In this document: positions 17,159 through 25,720 of the stretch, in pieces
Numbering within the stretch: position 1 is the first letter of the stretch
How the letters are laid out: each line of letters starts with the position of its first letter
DNA from: Cupriavidus pinatubonensis
Lineage (GTDB): Bacteria; Pseudomonadota; Gammaproteobacteria; Burkholderiales; Burkholderiaceae
DNA: 64,000 bases
NCBI RefSeq assembly: GCF_019602855.1
Contig: NZ_CP080766.1
Coordinates: 1,984,001-2,048,000, forward strand
Direction: 5' to 3'
Notes under the pieces: model-generated
The model's input: only the letters and a program-made list of their open reading frames with translations
Database searches by the model: none
Told to the model about the DNA's origin: nothing
Program-made: the position numbers and the translations under genes

Positions 17159-17281
17159 GTGCACCACCTGACCATGTGGTCCACGATGCCGCGGCGTGGC
17201 GCTACGGACGCGCTGGACGCGGCGCGACGGAATTTCCGCGACGAATTGCTGCTTTACCAGACTATCGCCATAGGCCGATAA
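17159..17281 (+). CDS. 40-residue small protein, unknown
   Basis: A GTG start at 17159 follows AGGGAGCACC (ribosome-binding site at 5-6 bases), and the frame runs 41 codons to TAA at 17279-17281. The product begins MHHLTMWSTMPRRGATDALD and ends RNFRDELLLYQTIAIGR, an amphipathic basic helix. It lies 8 bases after the previous stop and 19 before the next start. The good Shine-Dalgarno and spacing are the main support; no homologue is recognised. Confidence 0.45.
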   Translation: MHHLTMWSTMPRRGATDALDAARRNFRDELLLYQTIAIGR

Positions 17282-17300
17282 CGGGGCGCGGAGAGTCGAC

Positions 17301-17549
17301 ATGAGTTCGTTGGAGCTATGGTGCATTGCGCTCGCCGCAACGGGCCTCCTGCTGCTGGCGCGCGTTTATGCCATTTACCGGATACGGGCCACATTCATGG
17401 CCGACCCCCGCCTGCGTGAAGTCTTGTACGGCCGCTTGCCCGGCTACGACGAAATGGCCTTCGCGCCGTGGCACTGGACGCGGTGGACCATCGGCGCATG
17501 GCGCTCCTTTGCGCTGAACTCAGGCGTGGCGGAAAAAACTCAGGTCTGA
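17301..17549 (+). CDS. Small single-pass membrane protein, unknown
   Basis: 82 residues with one N-terminal membrane helix (LWCIALAATGLLLLARVYAI, residues about 6-25) and a basic soluble tail containing RLREVLYGRLPGYDEMAFAP and WHWTRW. The start ATG 17301 has GGAGAG upstream. No family is recognised. It is the last of three small genes in line. Confidence 0.6.
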   Translation: MSSLELWCIALAATGLLLLARVYAIYRIRATFMADPRLREVLYGRLPGYDEMAFAPWHWTRWTIGAWRSFALNSGVAEKTQV

Positions 17550-17887
17550 GCGCACTGTCCTGCGCCATGCCGGCTCAGGCCCGGTTCTCGCGTGCGGAAG
17601 CCACCTTGTCCGAAGTGCCCGGCTCTGCCATGCCGCGGTGCTGTTCCGCCAGAAAATCCGCTGGCGTCACCAGTGCGATCGCTGCGCGCAGCTTGTTCTG
17701 CCAGCCGGTGATGACTTCGCCCTTGCAAAACGGCCGACAACGCGATGGCACGGACAATGCTCCGAAATGGTCAGCTTATGAAACCGGTAGCGGACAGGCG
17801 CGCAGCCACCTGCTGACATATGCGACATATGGACAGTTCCTGCCGTGCCAGACAGACCGGAGCCGGTTTCGCCTCGAGGAGTGAATC
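17550..17887. other. Intergenic region with a doubtful small frame
   Basis: 338 bases without a confident gene. On the minus strand 17575-17757 a TTG-started frame of 60 codons reads MSVPSRCRPFCKGEVITGWQ then NKLRAAIALVTPADFLAEQH, which looks protein-like but has an unusually close GGAG site. It is not called as a gene. The right end carries the GAGGAG ribosome-binding site of the next gene. Confidence 0.4.
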
Positions 17888-18097
17888 ATGGCGGACGGTG
17901 TCGTAAAGGTAATCCCGGTAAGAGGCATGCTGTGGGCAGTGGCCATGACGGCCAATGGCAAGACGACGAAGAGCGAAACCTTCGCATGCCGCAGCGCCGC
18001 GATCGCAGCTGGGGTCAAGCTTGCGCTGCAAAACGAGTCCGTATTGCTGATCCAGGGCCTCGGCGACGAATGCGCCGGGAACGAAACCCTCCAGTAG
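17888..18097 (+). CDS. Small DUF2188-like protein
   Basis: 69 residues: VVKVIPVRGMLWAVAMTANG then ...ACRSAAIAAGVKLALQNESVL and LLIQG. The order of a short strand, a Trp-Ala-Val strand, an Ala-rich helix and a closing hydrophobic strand resembles the DUF2188 fold of small stress-associated proteins, although sequence identity looks low. GAGGAG lies 7 bases before the ATG, a strong site. It stands alone; the role is unknown. Confidence 0.6.
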   Translation: MADGVVKVIPVRGMLWAVAMTANGKTTKSETFACRSAAIAAGVKLALQNESVLLIQGLGDECAGNETLQ

Positions 18098-18239
18098 TCC
18101 ACGCCTTCCTGCCTGCATCCGGACGATCGCCGCGTCACGGCGGCATCCGGCACCGAAGCTTGCCTTTCTCCTCGGCGCTAGCGCATTGCCTGCCCACTGA
18201 AGACTGACCTGGACAAGTCGAAGGCGGCGACGGCATGAT

Positions 18240-18284
18240 GCCGCGCGGTTTCCGCGGGTCGTCTGACAACGGAAACCGCGCGGC
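18240..18284 (-). terminator. Long GC-rich hairpin after the DUF4142 gene
   Basis: Arms GCCGCGCGGTTTCCG (18240-18254) and CGGAAACCGCGCGGC (18270-18284) are perfect 15-bp inverted repeats with a 15-base loop, 20 bases past the stop of the minus-strand gene. No T-run follows on either strand, so it may be an mRNA-stabilising 3' end and not a classic terminator. Confidence 0.5.
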
Positions 18285-18303
18285 AGTGCGGGGTGTATGC
18301 GAC

Positions 18304-18819
18304 CTACTTGGTCTTCGCGGCCAGGTTGCGCGCCATGTCCAGGTGGTGTTCCAGCGTTGGCAGCGTTTTCGACGCGAACGATTTGACGTCGGTGTCGCTC
18401 GCGGTCTGCGAGGCGCCACGGAACAGGTCGACGGCCTGCATATGCGCCTGCACGCCCACCGTGTCGGCGTAGCGGCGGTCGAACGCGGCACCGCTGAGCC
18501 CCTTGAGCGCTTCAAGCGTGGCGCGGTCCGAGGCGTCCGGTGCGCTCGGCAATGTCACGTTCTTGCGGCTGGCAAGCTGCTTGAGCTCATTGGCCGCGGC
18601 TTCGTGGTCTTTCACCATCTGCGCGGCAAAATCCTTCACGGCGCTGTCACTGGCCTTCTGCTGGGCCAGCTTGCTGGCCTCGATTTCCATGGTGCCGGCC
18701 TGCGCGGCCTTCTTCATGAAATCGGTATCGGAAGCAGAGGGGGCGGCATAGGCGGCAGGCACGAGCACAGAGGCCAGGGCGATGGCGATCAGGTGTTTGG
18801 GAAAGCGGGTAAGGGTCAC
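18304..18819 (-). CDS. DUF4142 periplasmic protein
   Basis: 171 residues starting at GTG 18819, which has AGGAG 9 bases upstream. A signal peptide (FPKHLIAIALASVLVPAAYA, cleavage AYA/AP) precedes a ferritin-like four-helix DUF4142 domain: SDTDFMKKAAQAGTMEIEAS, LAQQKASDSAVKDFAAQMVK, DHEAAANELKQLA. Conserved acidic and His residues of the family are present. DUF4142 proteins are linked to oxidative or envelope stress, but their activity is not established. The longer upstream frame is not supported. Confidence 0.85.
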   Translation of the reverse strand: MTLTRFPKHLIAIALASVLVPAAYAAPSASDTDFMKKAAQAGTMEIEASKLAQQKASDSAVKDFAAQMVKDHEAAANELKQLASRKNVTLPSAPDASDRATLEALKGLSGAAFDRRYADTVGVQAHMQAVDLFRGASQTASDTDVKSFASKTLPTLEHHLDMARNLAAKTK

Positions 18820-19017
18820 GGGGAGTCTCCTGTTGTGGCCGCGGGCGGGATGCGAAGCCTGTGCAAGCTTCGTGCCGCGCACCGTGGCGCACCGTATGGC
18901 GCCCAGGCTCCCGTACGCCGGGTGGTCCGGTGATGTACATCTTGCAAGCGTCATCACCAGGAATGCACGCCCGGGCAGCCGTCGGTGGAACGGCTGCCCG
19001 GTTCGGATGCCAGGTCC

Positions 19018-19449
19018 TCAGAGAACCGGCGAAGAGCCTACCCAGTACGGCTCGCGTTCATAGTATCGGTGCACGTCGGTGCCCCATTGCGCGTCTGCCA
19101 TGCTTGGCCAGCTGTCCTTGTTGAACCCCGGCGAATTCTTGATGCGGTCGGCGGTCAGGCCAATGCGGAAACACTTCGCGTCGGTGTCCATCACCAGTGC
19201 GCTCCACGGAATCGCGTGCAGCGTATCGCCCATGCCGAGGAAGCCGCCGGTGGTGAGCACCGCGTAGGCCACGCGGCCGCGCGGGACGTCGATCATGATC
19301 TCCTTGATTTCGCCGACGTGCTGGTCGTCGGAGGAGTAGACCTTGGTGTCATCAAGGCTCGACGCCGCCATGACTTCCGGGCCCGGGCCTTCGCCGACGC
19401 CGCCGCCCACGATGGCAGCGCCTTGATTCGAGTTGAGGTTGCGATCCAT
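19018..19449 (-). CDS. PRC-barrel domain protein
   Basis: 143 residues. The PRC-barrel runs from about residue 30: SSLDDTKVYSSDDQHVGEIK, then EIMIDVPRGRVAYAVLTTGG and LHAIPWSALVMD. The N-terminal 27 residues are glycine-rich and flexible. GGAG lies 7 bases before the ATG. PRC-barrel proteins of this length are common in soil bacteria beside stress genes; the ligand is unknown. It is followed on the same strand by the DUF4142 gene, 198 bases away. Confidence 0.85.
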   Translation of the reverse strand: MDRNLNSNQGAAIVGGGVGEGPGPEVMAASSLDDTKVYSSDDQHVGEIKEIMIDVPRGRVAYAVLTTGGFLGMGDTLHAIPWSALVMDTDAKCFRIGLTADRIKNSPGFNKDSWPSMADAQWGTDVHRYYEREPYWVGSSPVL

Positions 19450-19630
19450 TTGCAGTCTCCGATCGGTTGCGGGTCCCCTCGTGGAGCAACCCGCATGCCC
19501 GGTCGCCGCGTGTCGCGGGGGAACGCAGCGACGCGGCATGCGCGGGCGCCGCCCTGCGCAACGTGCGGAAGAAACTACAACTGTCGGTAATGAGGTTGCA
19601 GACGCCACAAATGTTGCAGAGGTCGCGTCG

Positions 19631-20351
19631 TCACAGGCCGAACGGATAGGTATCTGGCATGTCGCCGGCCGAGGCCGTCTGCGGCGGCGCACCGAGCGGA
19701 TGCACCGCGGTGGTCGTGTCCAGCCAGAGCCATCCGACGAACTGGCGCGGCAGCACGGCGTGCATGTAGTGGCTCTGCAGTTCGGTTTCGGGCTGGTAGA
19801 TCACGCCGATGAAGCGTTCACGCAGCGGTTGCAGCAGGGCCTCGCGCAGGGTGGCGCCGGTGCCCGCGACGCCGTCGCGCAGGTCAACGAACGCGCGCGG
19901 CAGTCCTGCCGCGTGGGCCATATGCTCATAACTGTCGGTGCGGGCCGGCAAGACTTGCTTGACCTGCATTGGGCCGTCCCAGCGCGATGCGGCGGCCACC
20001 GTGCCCGTATAGGTATCGAGGCCGATCAGCGCGGCGCGGTTGCCCATGGCCTCGCGGCACAGCTGACCGAGGTTGAGCTGGTTGTGCTCGGCGCCCATGA
20101 CCGTTGCCGACGCATCGCCGATATGGGAGTTGTGCGCCCACACCACGGCCCGGCACTTCGGCCCCCACGCCTCCAGCAGGCGTGCCGTAGTGGTCGATGG
20201 CGGCGGCGTCGGGCCAGTCCGCCTCGACCGCGACCACGGTGAAGCCATGCTCGGCAATGAGTCGCTGCGTCAGCCTTGCCCGCGCCCGGTAGAACTCGGC
20301 CGTCCCGTGCGATGCTTCGCCGAGCACCACCACGCTGGCGTTGGCATAGCG
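19631..20351 (-). pseudogene. Erythromycin esterase-like protein with an internal deletion
   Basis: Two parts of one gene lie side by side in different frames. The first part (20351 to about 20190) reads RYANASVVVLGEASHGTAEF then TQRLIAEHGFTVVAVEADWP and DAAAIDHY, the conserved start of erythromycin esterase family proteins. The second part (about 20190 to 19631) reads RLLEAWGPKCRAVVWAHNSH and LIGLDTYTGTVAAASRWDGP to the stop. In intact homologues about 200 residues separate these blocks. The junction is near 20187, with a frame change. The start codon is also missing, because the N-terminus abuts a foreign fragment. It is not expected to be functional. Confidence 0.8.
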
Positions 20352-20353
20352 GT

Positions 20354-20476
20354 CAACTGGCGCCGGGCGGCACCCTGATCGCCCCGGTCGGCACGCGTGC
20401 GCGCCAGGAACTCGTGCGCATCACGCGCGACGCGCACGGGCAGATCTCGCGCGAGGAACTTGGGGCCGTTGCGTTC
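20354..20476 (+). pseudogene. Protein-L-isoaspartate O-methyltransferase, C-terminal fragment
   Basis: The plus strand reads QLAPGGTLIAPVGTRARQEL then VRITRDAHGQISREELGAVA F, which matches the C-terminal strand-loop of Pcm proteins (QLAPGGxLIxPVG). Only about 41 residues of the usual 210-220 remain; the methyltransferase core is absent. It directly abuts the broken esterase gene, which is on the opposite strand. After Phe the frame leaves the family sequence. Confidence 0.65.
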
Positions 20477-20791
20477 GATAGCGCCGGAAGGGGGTCGGGA
20501 GTCCATACTAATCCTTGCGCGGAGGCGTTCTGGCCGATGAAGCGCCTGCCGTTGCTGCGGCAATAGGTCGAAAACGGCAGCGGACGCTGTTCGAGGCGCT
20601 AGAGTGCACGACAGATTCCATGTGTGCCACGCAAGATTCGTGACAACACCGGCGCTGCCGGCAACTGCAGGCAGGGAATATCAAGTGATGACATACCGGT
20701 ATGCCCGTACCGCCGCATTCCATTGTCCTGGCAAGGAGGTTGCGTAGTAACATCTTTGTCTTACTCTGATCTTCAGAATGCAAGCACCACG
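20477..20791. other. Intergenic region upstream of the sensor kinase
   Basis: 315 bases with no convincing gene. AAGGAGG at 20735-20741 is a strong ribosome-binding site, but no usual start codon follows at normal distance; an in-frame TTG lies about 15 bases on. The frame of the downstream kinase is open through this part, so a longer N-terminus cannot be excluded. Confidence 0.4.
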
Positions 20792-23700
20792 ATGGCTCCA
20801 TCCCGAGTGAAATCGCTCCCTAGTCAACTCACTTTTCCCGTCGTCGGCATTGGTGCGTCCGCCGGTGGGATTGAAGCGCTCAAGACGTTTTTCGAGACGT
20901 TGCCGGGGCGTACCGGCGCCGCCTATGTGATCGTCGTGCATCTCGCGCCCGATCATGCCAGCCACCTGGCGGAAGTGCTCAGCGCGGTTACCTCCATGCC
21001 GGTGACGCAGGTGACCGAAGTCACCACCATCGAGGCGAACCATGTCTACGTGATTGCGCCGTCCATGACGCTGTCGATGGTGGACAGCTGCCTCAGGGTC
21101 GAACCCGAAGCCGGGCGCGATACGCACCGCGCGGCTATCGACCTGTTCTTCCGGTCGCTGGCCGAGGCGCACCGCGAACGCGCGGCCGCCATTGTGCTGT
21201 CCGGGGCGGGCGCGGACGGTTCGGTCGGCATTACGCGCGTGAAGGAGCTGGGCGGCATCGTGCTTGCCCAGCAGCCGGAAGAGGCCGCGTTTTCGAGCAT
21301 GCCGCGCGCGGCGGTCAGTACCGGCCAGGTCGACATCGTCCTGCCGGTGCCCGAGATGCCGCAGAAGCTGATGGAGCTGTGGTCGAACGCGAACCGCATC
21401 CACCTGCCGTCGGACGACGAAGCGGCCGGCAGCCTGGCGGGTACGGCCGATACCGAGCACATCCTGCGCGAGATCATGGTGATCCTGCGCACACGTACCT
21501 CGCATGACTTCCGCCAGTACAAGCGCGCGACGGTCCTGCGCCGCATCGAACGGCGCATGCAGGTGAACGGACTCAGCGAGCTGTCCGAGTACCGTGATTT
21601 CCTGCATGGGCACCCCGAGGAAACGCCGCTGCTGCTGCAGGACATGCTGATCAGCGTGACCAACTTCTTCCGCGACCGCGAGGCATTCGACGCGCTGCGC
21701 AATGAAGTGCTCCCGCAGATCATCGAAAACCGGCGTACGGAAGGCGACCCCATCCGCGTCTGGAGCGCGGGCTGCGCGACCGGTGAAGAGGCGTACTCCA
21801 TCGCCATGTTGCTGCAGGAGGCCACCGGTAACACGGCGGAAGCCGTGCAATATCAGGTGTTCGCGACGGATATCGACGAGCGCGCGATTGCCCACGCACG
21901 CGCAGGGCTGTATCCCGAGTCGATCCTCGCCGACGTCGACGCCGGGCGCGTGCGCCAGTTCATGACGCGCGACGCCGGCCACTACCGCGTCAAGAAGGAA
22001 CTTCGCGAACACGTCCTGTTCGCGTTGCACAACGTGCTGCGCGACCCGCCGTTCTCGCGGCTCGACATGGTGTGCTGCCGCAACCTGCCGATCTACCTCG
22101 ACCGCGAGGCGCAGCTCGACGTGCTGCGCACCTTCCATTTCGCATTGCGTCCGGGCGGCATCCTGTTTCTGGGCGGCTCGGAGGCCGCGGACAGCGTCGG
22201 CAACCTGTTCAGCGTGGTCGACAAGAAGGCCCGCATCTACCGGGCCAACGTTGCGGTACGCGTGGAAGCGCCCACGCCCCATGCGCCAACCGCCATTGCA
22301 TCCAGCCTGCCGATGACAATCACGCCGCAACTGGGCCGCCGCAAGTTCTCGTTTGGCGACCTGCACCAGCGCGTGATCGAACAGCATGCGCCGCCCAGCG
22401 TGCTGGTCAGCCGCGATTCCGATATCGTCCATCTGTCGGACCGTGCCGGGCGCTTCCTGCAATATGTGGGCGGCGAGCCGTCGCATAACATCATCGCGAC
22501 GGTGCGTCCCGAACTGCGCCTGGAGTTGCGCACGGCAATATTCCAGGCGCTGCAGACCAACCACAGCGTGGAGGCGCGCCGCGTCCAGCTTGAGCGCGAC
22601 GGCCGGCGTTTCTTCGTGAACATGATTGCGCGGCCCGTCCATGACGTGGAGGCCAATGCGGACTTTGTGCTGATCCTGTTCGACGAGGTCGAGGACAGCA
22701 TGGCGGAGGCCGATGCGGCTGCCGTGAGACCCCAGCGCGACCCGATGGTCAGCCAGCTCGAAGGCGAGCTGCAGCGTACCAAGGAGCAGCTGCAGGCCAC
22801 CATTGAGCAGTCGGAGACGTCGACGGAAGAGCTCAAGGCTTCGAACGAGGAGTTGCAGGCCATCAACGAGGAACTGCGCTCGGCCACGGAAGAGCTGGAA
22901 ACCAGCAAGGAAGAGCTGCAATCGATCAACGAAGAACTCACGACGGTCAATGCGGAGCTCAAGTCGAAGGTCGAAGAGACCGGCAAGATCAACGACGACC
23001 TGCAGAACCTGATCACGGCGAACGACATCGGTACGATCTTTGTCGACCGCAATATTCGCATCAAGCGCTATACGCCGAGGGCTACGGACGTGTTCAGCAT
23101 CATCCCGTCGGATATCGGCCGCTCGCTGCTCGACATCACGCATCGGCTGGAATACGACAAGCTGTCGGACGACGCCGCCGAGGCGTTCGATTCGCTGCGG
23201 CTGATCGAGCGCGAAGTACGCAGCAGCGATGGCCGCTGGTACCTGGCCCGGTTGCTGCCGTACCGGACCACTGAAGACCGCATCGATGGCGCCGTGCTGT
23301 CGTTCATCGATATCACGTCGCGGCGCGCCGCGGAGGAACGGCTGCGCGACGGCGAGCTGCGCATGCGCATCGTGGCCGAAAGCACGCGCGACTACGCCAT
23401 CATCACGTTTGACGACGACGGCGGCGTGACGAGCTGGAACGTCGGTGCACACCGGATATTCGGTTATGACGAGTCCGAAATGCTTGGCAGGACGGCCGAC
23501 GTCCTGTTCACGCCCGAGGACCGCGAACAACGCGTACCGGCGGAGGAAATGGCACAGGCGCGCAAGTACGGGCGCGTCGAGGAAGACCGCTGGCACCTGC
23601 GCAAGGACGGCACCCGCTTCCGTTCGAGTGGCGTGCTATCGCGGCTGGATACCGCCGGCATCAGCGGTTACGCGAAGATCGCGCGCGACCTTGACGAAGT

Positions 23701-24856
23701 GCTGCCGCAAGGCGCGCCGCGCAACGACCCGACCTGGCGGCAGGACGACGATCACATGCGGCGCGACGAGTTCCTGGCGGTGGTGTCGCACGAACTCAAG
23801 CATCCGCTGAACCTGATCAGCGCGAGCAGCGAGCTGATCGCGCGCTCGGCCGAGGCGCGGCGCAATCCGGTCATTGCGCGGGCGACCGCGACGATCCGGC
23901 GTACCGTGCAGAACCAGGCTCAGATTATCGACGACCTGCTCGACATGTCGCGCATGCGTACCGGCAAACTGTCGCTCACGCGGGACCCGATCGACTGGCG
24001 CGAAGTCGTCCAGCGCGTGTGCGACGCCGTGAAGGAAGATGCGGCGAGCAAGAATCTGACGCTGCATTGCAATCTGTCCGGGACACCGGTCTGGATCAAC
24101 GCCGATGTCACCCGCATCGAGCAGGTGGTCTGGAACCTGATCAGCAATGCGCTGAAGTTCACGCGCGAGGGCGACGAGATCCGCGTCACGCTCGAGAACG
24201 AGGGCGATCGTGCCAGGCTGGTGGTCAAGGACAGCGGCCATGGCATCGACGCGCAGGTGCTGCCCCATATCTTCGACATGTTCCGCCAGGGCGCCAATGC
24301 GCGCGGGCGGCAGAGCGGCCTGGGAATCGGCCTGTCGCTGGTCAAGGAGATCGTGACGCTGCATGGCGGCACGGTTTCCGCGAGTTCCCCGGGACTCGGC
24401 CATGGCGCGACCTTCACTGTCGAGTTGCCGTCGGGCTCCGACTCGCGCATTGATGACACCGAGCCGCCGGTGACGCCGTCACTGCTGCGCGGCTTGCGCG
24501 TCATGCTCGTGGACGACGATGCGCCGACGGTCGAGACGTTCCGGATGCTGCTCGAATCCGAAGGCGCTGCGGTGCAGGTCGCCACGGATGCCGAGGTGGC
24601 GCTCGCGGAGATGGCGGCGAGCCCGCCGGACCTGTTGCTGTCCGACCTCGGCATGCCGGGCATGGACGGCTTCGAGTTGCTGCGCGCCGCACGCAAGCTG
24701 CCAGGCCTGGAAGGGTTGAGGGCGGTGGCCCTCAGTGGCTACGGGCAGCAGCGCGACATCGACGCGGCCCAGGAGGCGGGATTCGACGCGCACGTGTCCA
24801 AGCCCATCGTGCTGGACACGCTGCTTACGACGCTGATGCAGCTTCGCAAGGACTGA
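20792..24856 (+). CDS. CheB-CheR-PAS hybrid histidine kinase
   Basis: A 1354-residue multi-domain sensor. Order: CheB methylesterase (residues 15-200; GIGASAGGIEAL with Ser23, VVHLAPDHAS, LSGAGADGSVG); CheR methyltransferase (about 230-490; RTSHDFRQYKRATVLRRIER, SVTNFFRD, VWSAGCATGEEAYSIAM); a coiled-coil of glutamate-rich repeats (about 645-735; SNEELQAINEELRSATEELE); two PAS domains (to about 970); HisKA with phospho-acceptor His1000 in VVSHELKHPLNLI; HATPase (VWNLISNALKF, GLGIGLSLVKEI); and a receiver with Asp1285 in LLLSDLGMPGMDG. There are no membrane segments, so sensing is cytosolic. Such fusions are not part of classical chemotaxis. The start ATG 20792 is chosen because it directly precedes the CheB domain. 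Confidence 0.9.
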   Translation: MAPSRVKSLPSQLTFPVVGIGASAGGIEALKTFFETLPGRTGAAYVIVVHLAPDHASHLAEVLSAVTSMPVTQVTEVTTIEANHVYVIAPSMTLSMVDSCLRVEPEAGRDTHRAAIDLFFRSLAEAHRERAAAIVLSGAGADGSVGITRVKELGGIVLAQQPEEAAFSSMPRAAVSTGQVDIVLPVPEMPQKLMELWSNANRIHLPSDDEAAGSLAGTADTEHILREIMVILRTRTSHDFRQYKRATVLRRIERRMQVNGLSELSEYRDFLHGHPEETPLLLQDMLISVTNFFRDREAFDALRNEVLPQIIENRRTEGDPIRVWSAGCATGEEAYSIAMLLQEATGNTAEAVQYQVFATDIDERAIAHARAGLYPESILADVDAGRVRQFMTRDAGHYRVKKELREHVLFALHNVLRDPPFSRLDMVCCRNLPIYLDREAQLDVLRTFHFALRPGGILFLGGSEAADSVGNLFSVVDKKARIYRANVAVRVEAPTPHAPTAIASSLPMTITPQLGRRKFSFGDLHQRVIEQHAPPSVLVSRDSDIVHLSDRAGRFLQYVGGEPSHNIIATVRPELRLELRTAIFQALQTNHSVEARRVQLERDGRRFFVNMIARPVHDVEANADFVLILFDEVEDSMAEADAAAVRPQRDPMVSQLEGELQRTKEQLQATIEQSETSTEELKASNEELQAINEELRSATEELETSKEELQSINEELTTVNAELKSKVEETGKINDDLQNLITANDIGTIFVDRNIRIKRYTPRATDVFSIIPSDIGRSLLDITHRLEYDKLSDDAAEAFDSLRLIEREVRSSDGRWYLARLLPYRTTEDRIDGAVLSFIDITSRRAAEERLRDGELRMRIVAESTRDYAIITFDDDGGVTSWNVGAHRIFGYDESEMLGRTADVLFTPEDREQRVPAEEMAQARKYGRVEEDRWHLRKDGTRFRSSGVLSRLDTAGISGYAKIARDLDEVLPQGAPRNDPTWRQDDDHMRRDEFLAVVSHELKHPLNLISASSELIARSAEARRNPVIARATATIRRTVQNQAQIIDDLLDMSRMRTGKLSLTRDPIDWREVVQRVCDAVKEDAASKNLTLHCNLSGTPVWINADVTRIEQVVWNLISNALKFTREGDEIRVTLENEGDRARLVVKDSGHGIDAQVLPHIFDMFRQGANARGRQSGLGIGLSLVKEIVTLHGGTVSASSPGLGHGATFTVELPSGSDSRIDDTEPPVTPSLLRGLRVMLVDDDAPTVETFRMLLESEGAAVQVATDAEVALAEMAASPPDLLLSDLGMPGMDGFELLRAARKLPGLEGLRAVALSGYGQQRDIDAAQEAGFDAHVSKPIVLDTLLTTLMQLRKD

Positions 24857-24865
24857 CACTGTCGA

Positions 24866-24899
24866 GCGCCAGGCCCTGGTCCTTGTCTGGGCCAGGCGC
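24866..24899. terminator. GC-rich hairpin after the sensor kinase
   Basis: Arms GCGCCAGGCCC (24866-24876) and GGGCCAGGCGC (24889-24899) pair with one mismatch, 9 bases after the kinase stop. Further GGCGCC repeats follow. There is no T-run, so termination is only possible, not shown. It lies between two convergent genes. Confidence 0.4.
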
Positions 24900-24966
24900 C
24901 TGGCGCCTGGCGCCGGACGGTGTCGTTGCCTTGTTGTCGTGTCACTCTCACACACCGTTGCCGCAA

Positions 24967-25527
24967 TTACCGGCTGCGCGATCGCACTCGCGACGCCGCG
25001 GCGACCTGCTGGCGCAAGCGGTTGCGCTGCTTGCGCAGCGACGCCACGGTGTGGCACAGAGTGTGCAACAGCATCTCAGTGAACTCGGTGGGCAGGCCGT
25101 CGGCGCGGAGTTGGCGCGCGAACCGGATCTGGCGGCGCAGGTTGCTGCGGACCTCCCAGATATGCCGTTCGATGTCGAGCAATTGCCGGCTTGCGCAGTC
25201 GGCAGCCGCGGAATTGCGCGGCCGGGCTTTGCGCAACAGCACCGTGGCATCTCCGTCGGCGGAAGACGTCGCCTCGGCAGGCTCCTCGGGGTTCTCGGGC
25301 TCGGTTGGCTCCGCGGGCACCGAGTCGGTATGCATGTCGATCCAGCTTTTCGCCCACGCAAGCCCCTGGGCTTGCGCGCGTTCGCGGGTCCGGTAGAACC
25401 CCAGTGCGCCCGACTCGACCAGCACGGCGCCGGCACGTACCACGCAACCGGTCGCCTGCCAGGTGTCGTCGGACAGCAATGTGGCGAAACCTTCGACGGT
25501 ATGGTCGTAGTATTGTTGGGTCGTCAT
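24967..25527 (-). CDS. Hypothetical protein with an acidic linker
   Basis: 186 residues in two parts. Residues 1-65 (MTTQQYYDHTVEGFATLLSD, then VVRAGAVLVESGALGFYRTR and AKSWIDMHTD) resemble a small alpha/beta domain. An acidic Pro-Glu linker (EPTEPENPEEPAEA) is followed by a basic helical domain (ERHIWEVRSNLRRQIRFARQ...) ending in SRVRSRSR. No family is recognised. The start ATG 25527 is chosen over upstream codons because the domain begins there. It is divergent from the recombinase-like gene. Confidence 0.6.
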   Translation of the reverse strand: MTTQQYYDHTVEGFATLLSDDTWQATGCVVRAGAVLVESGALGFYRTRERAQAQGLAWAKSWIDMHTDSVPAEPTEPENPEEPAEATSSADGDATVLLRKARPRNSAAADCASRQLLDIERHIWEVRSNLRRQIRFARQLRADGLPTEFTEMLLHTLCHTVASLRKQRNRLRQQVAAASRVRSRSR

Positions 25528-25720
25528 CGGCACTTTATCCTGTCTCCGGTGGAGGCCGCGCCGCATGCGTGTGTGCAACCGGCCGTAGTATTTATTTTCC
25601 ATGTCTTCAGGGAGATGGTAAGAAAGGTTGCCTGTCGCTGATATGTCAACGCGCTGTCGAGAATGTAGTTATTTCGGACAACTATGGTGCCGTGCCGCCG
25701 GCCTGCGGCGAGGAGATGGA

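Noticed and set aside
20681..23596. 971-codon open frame on the minus strand
   Set aside because: It is the antisense of the sensor kinase gene; GC-rich codon bias keeps the opposite strand open. The sequence shows no domain, while the plus strand shows complete CheB, CheR and PAS motifs.
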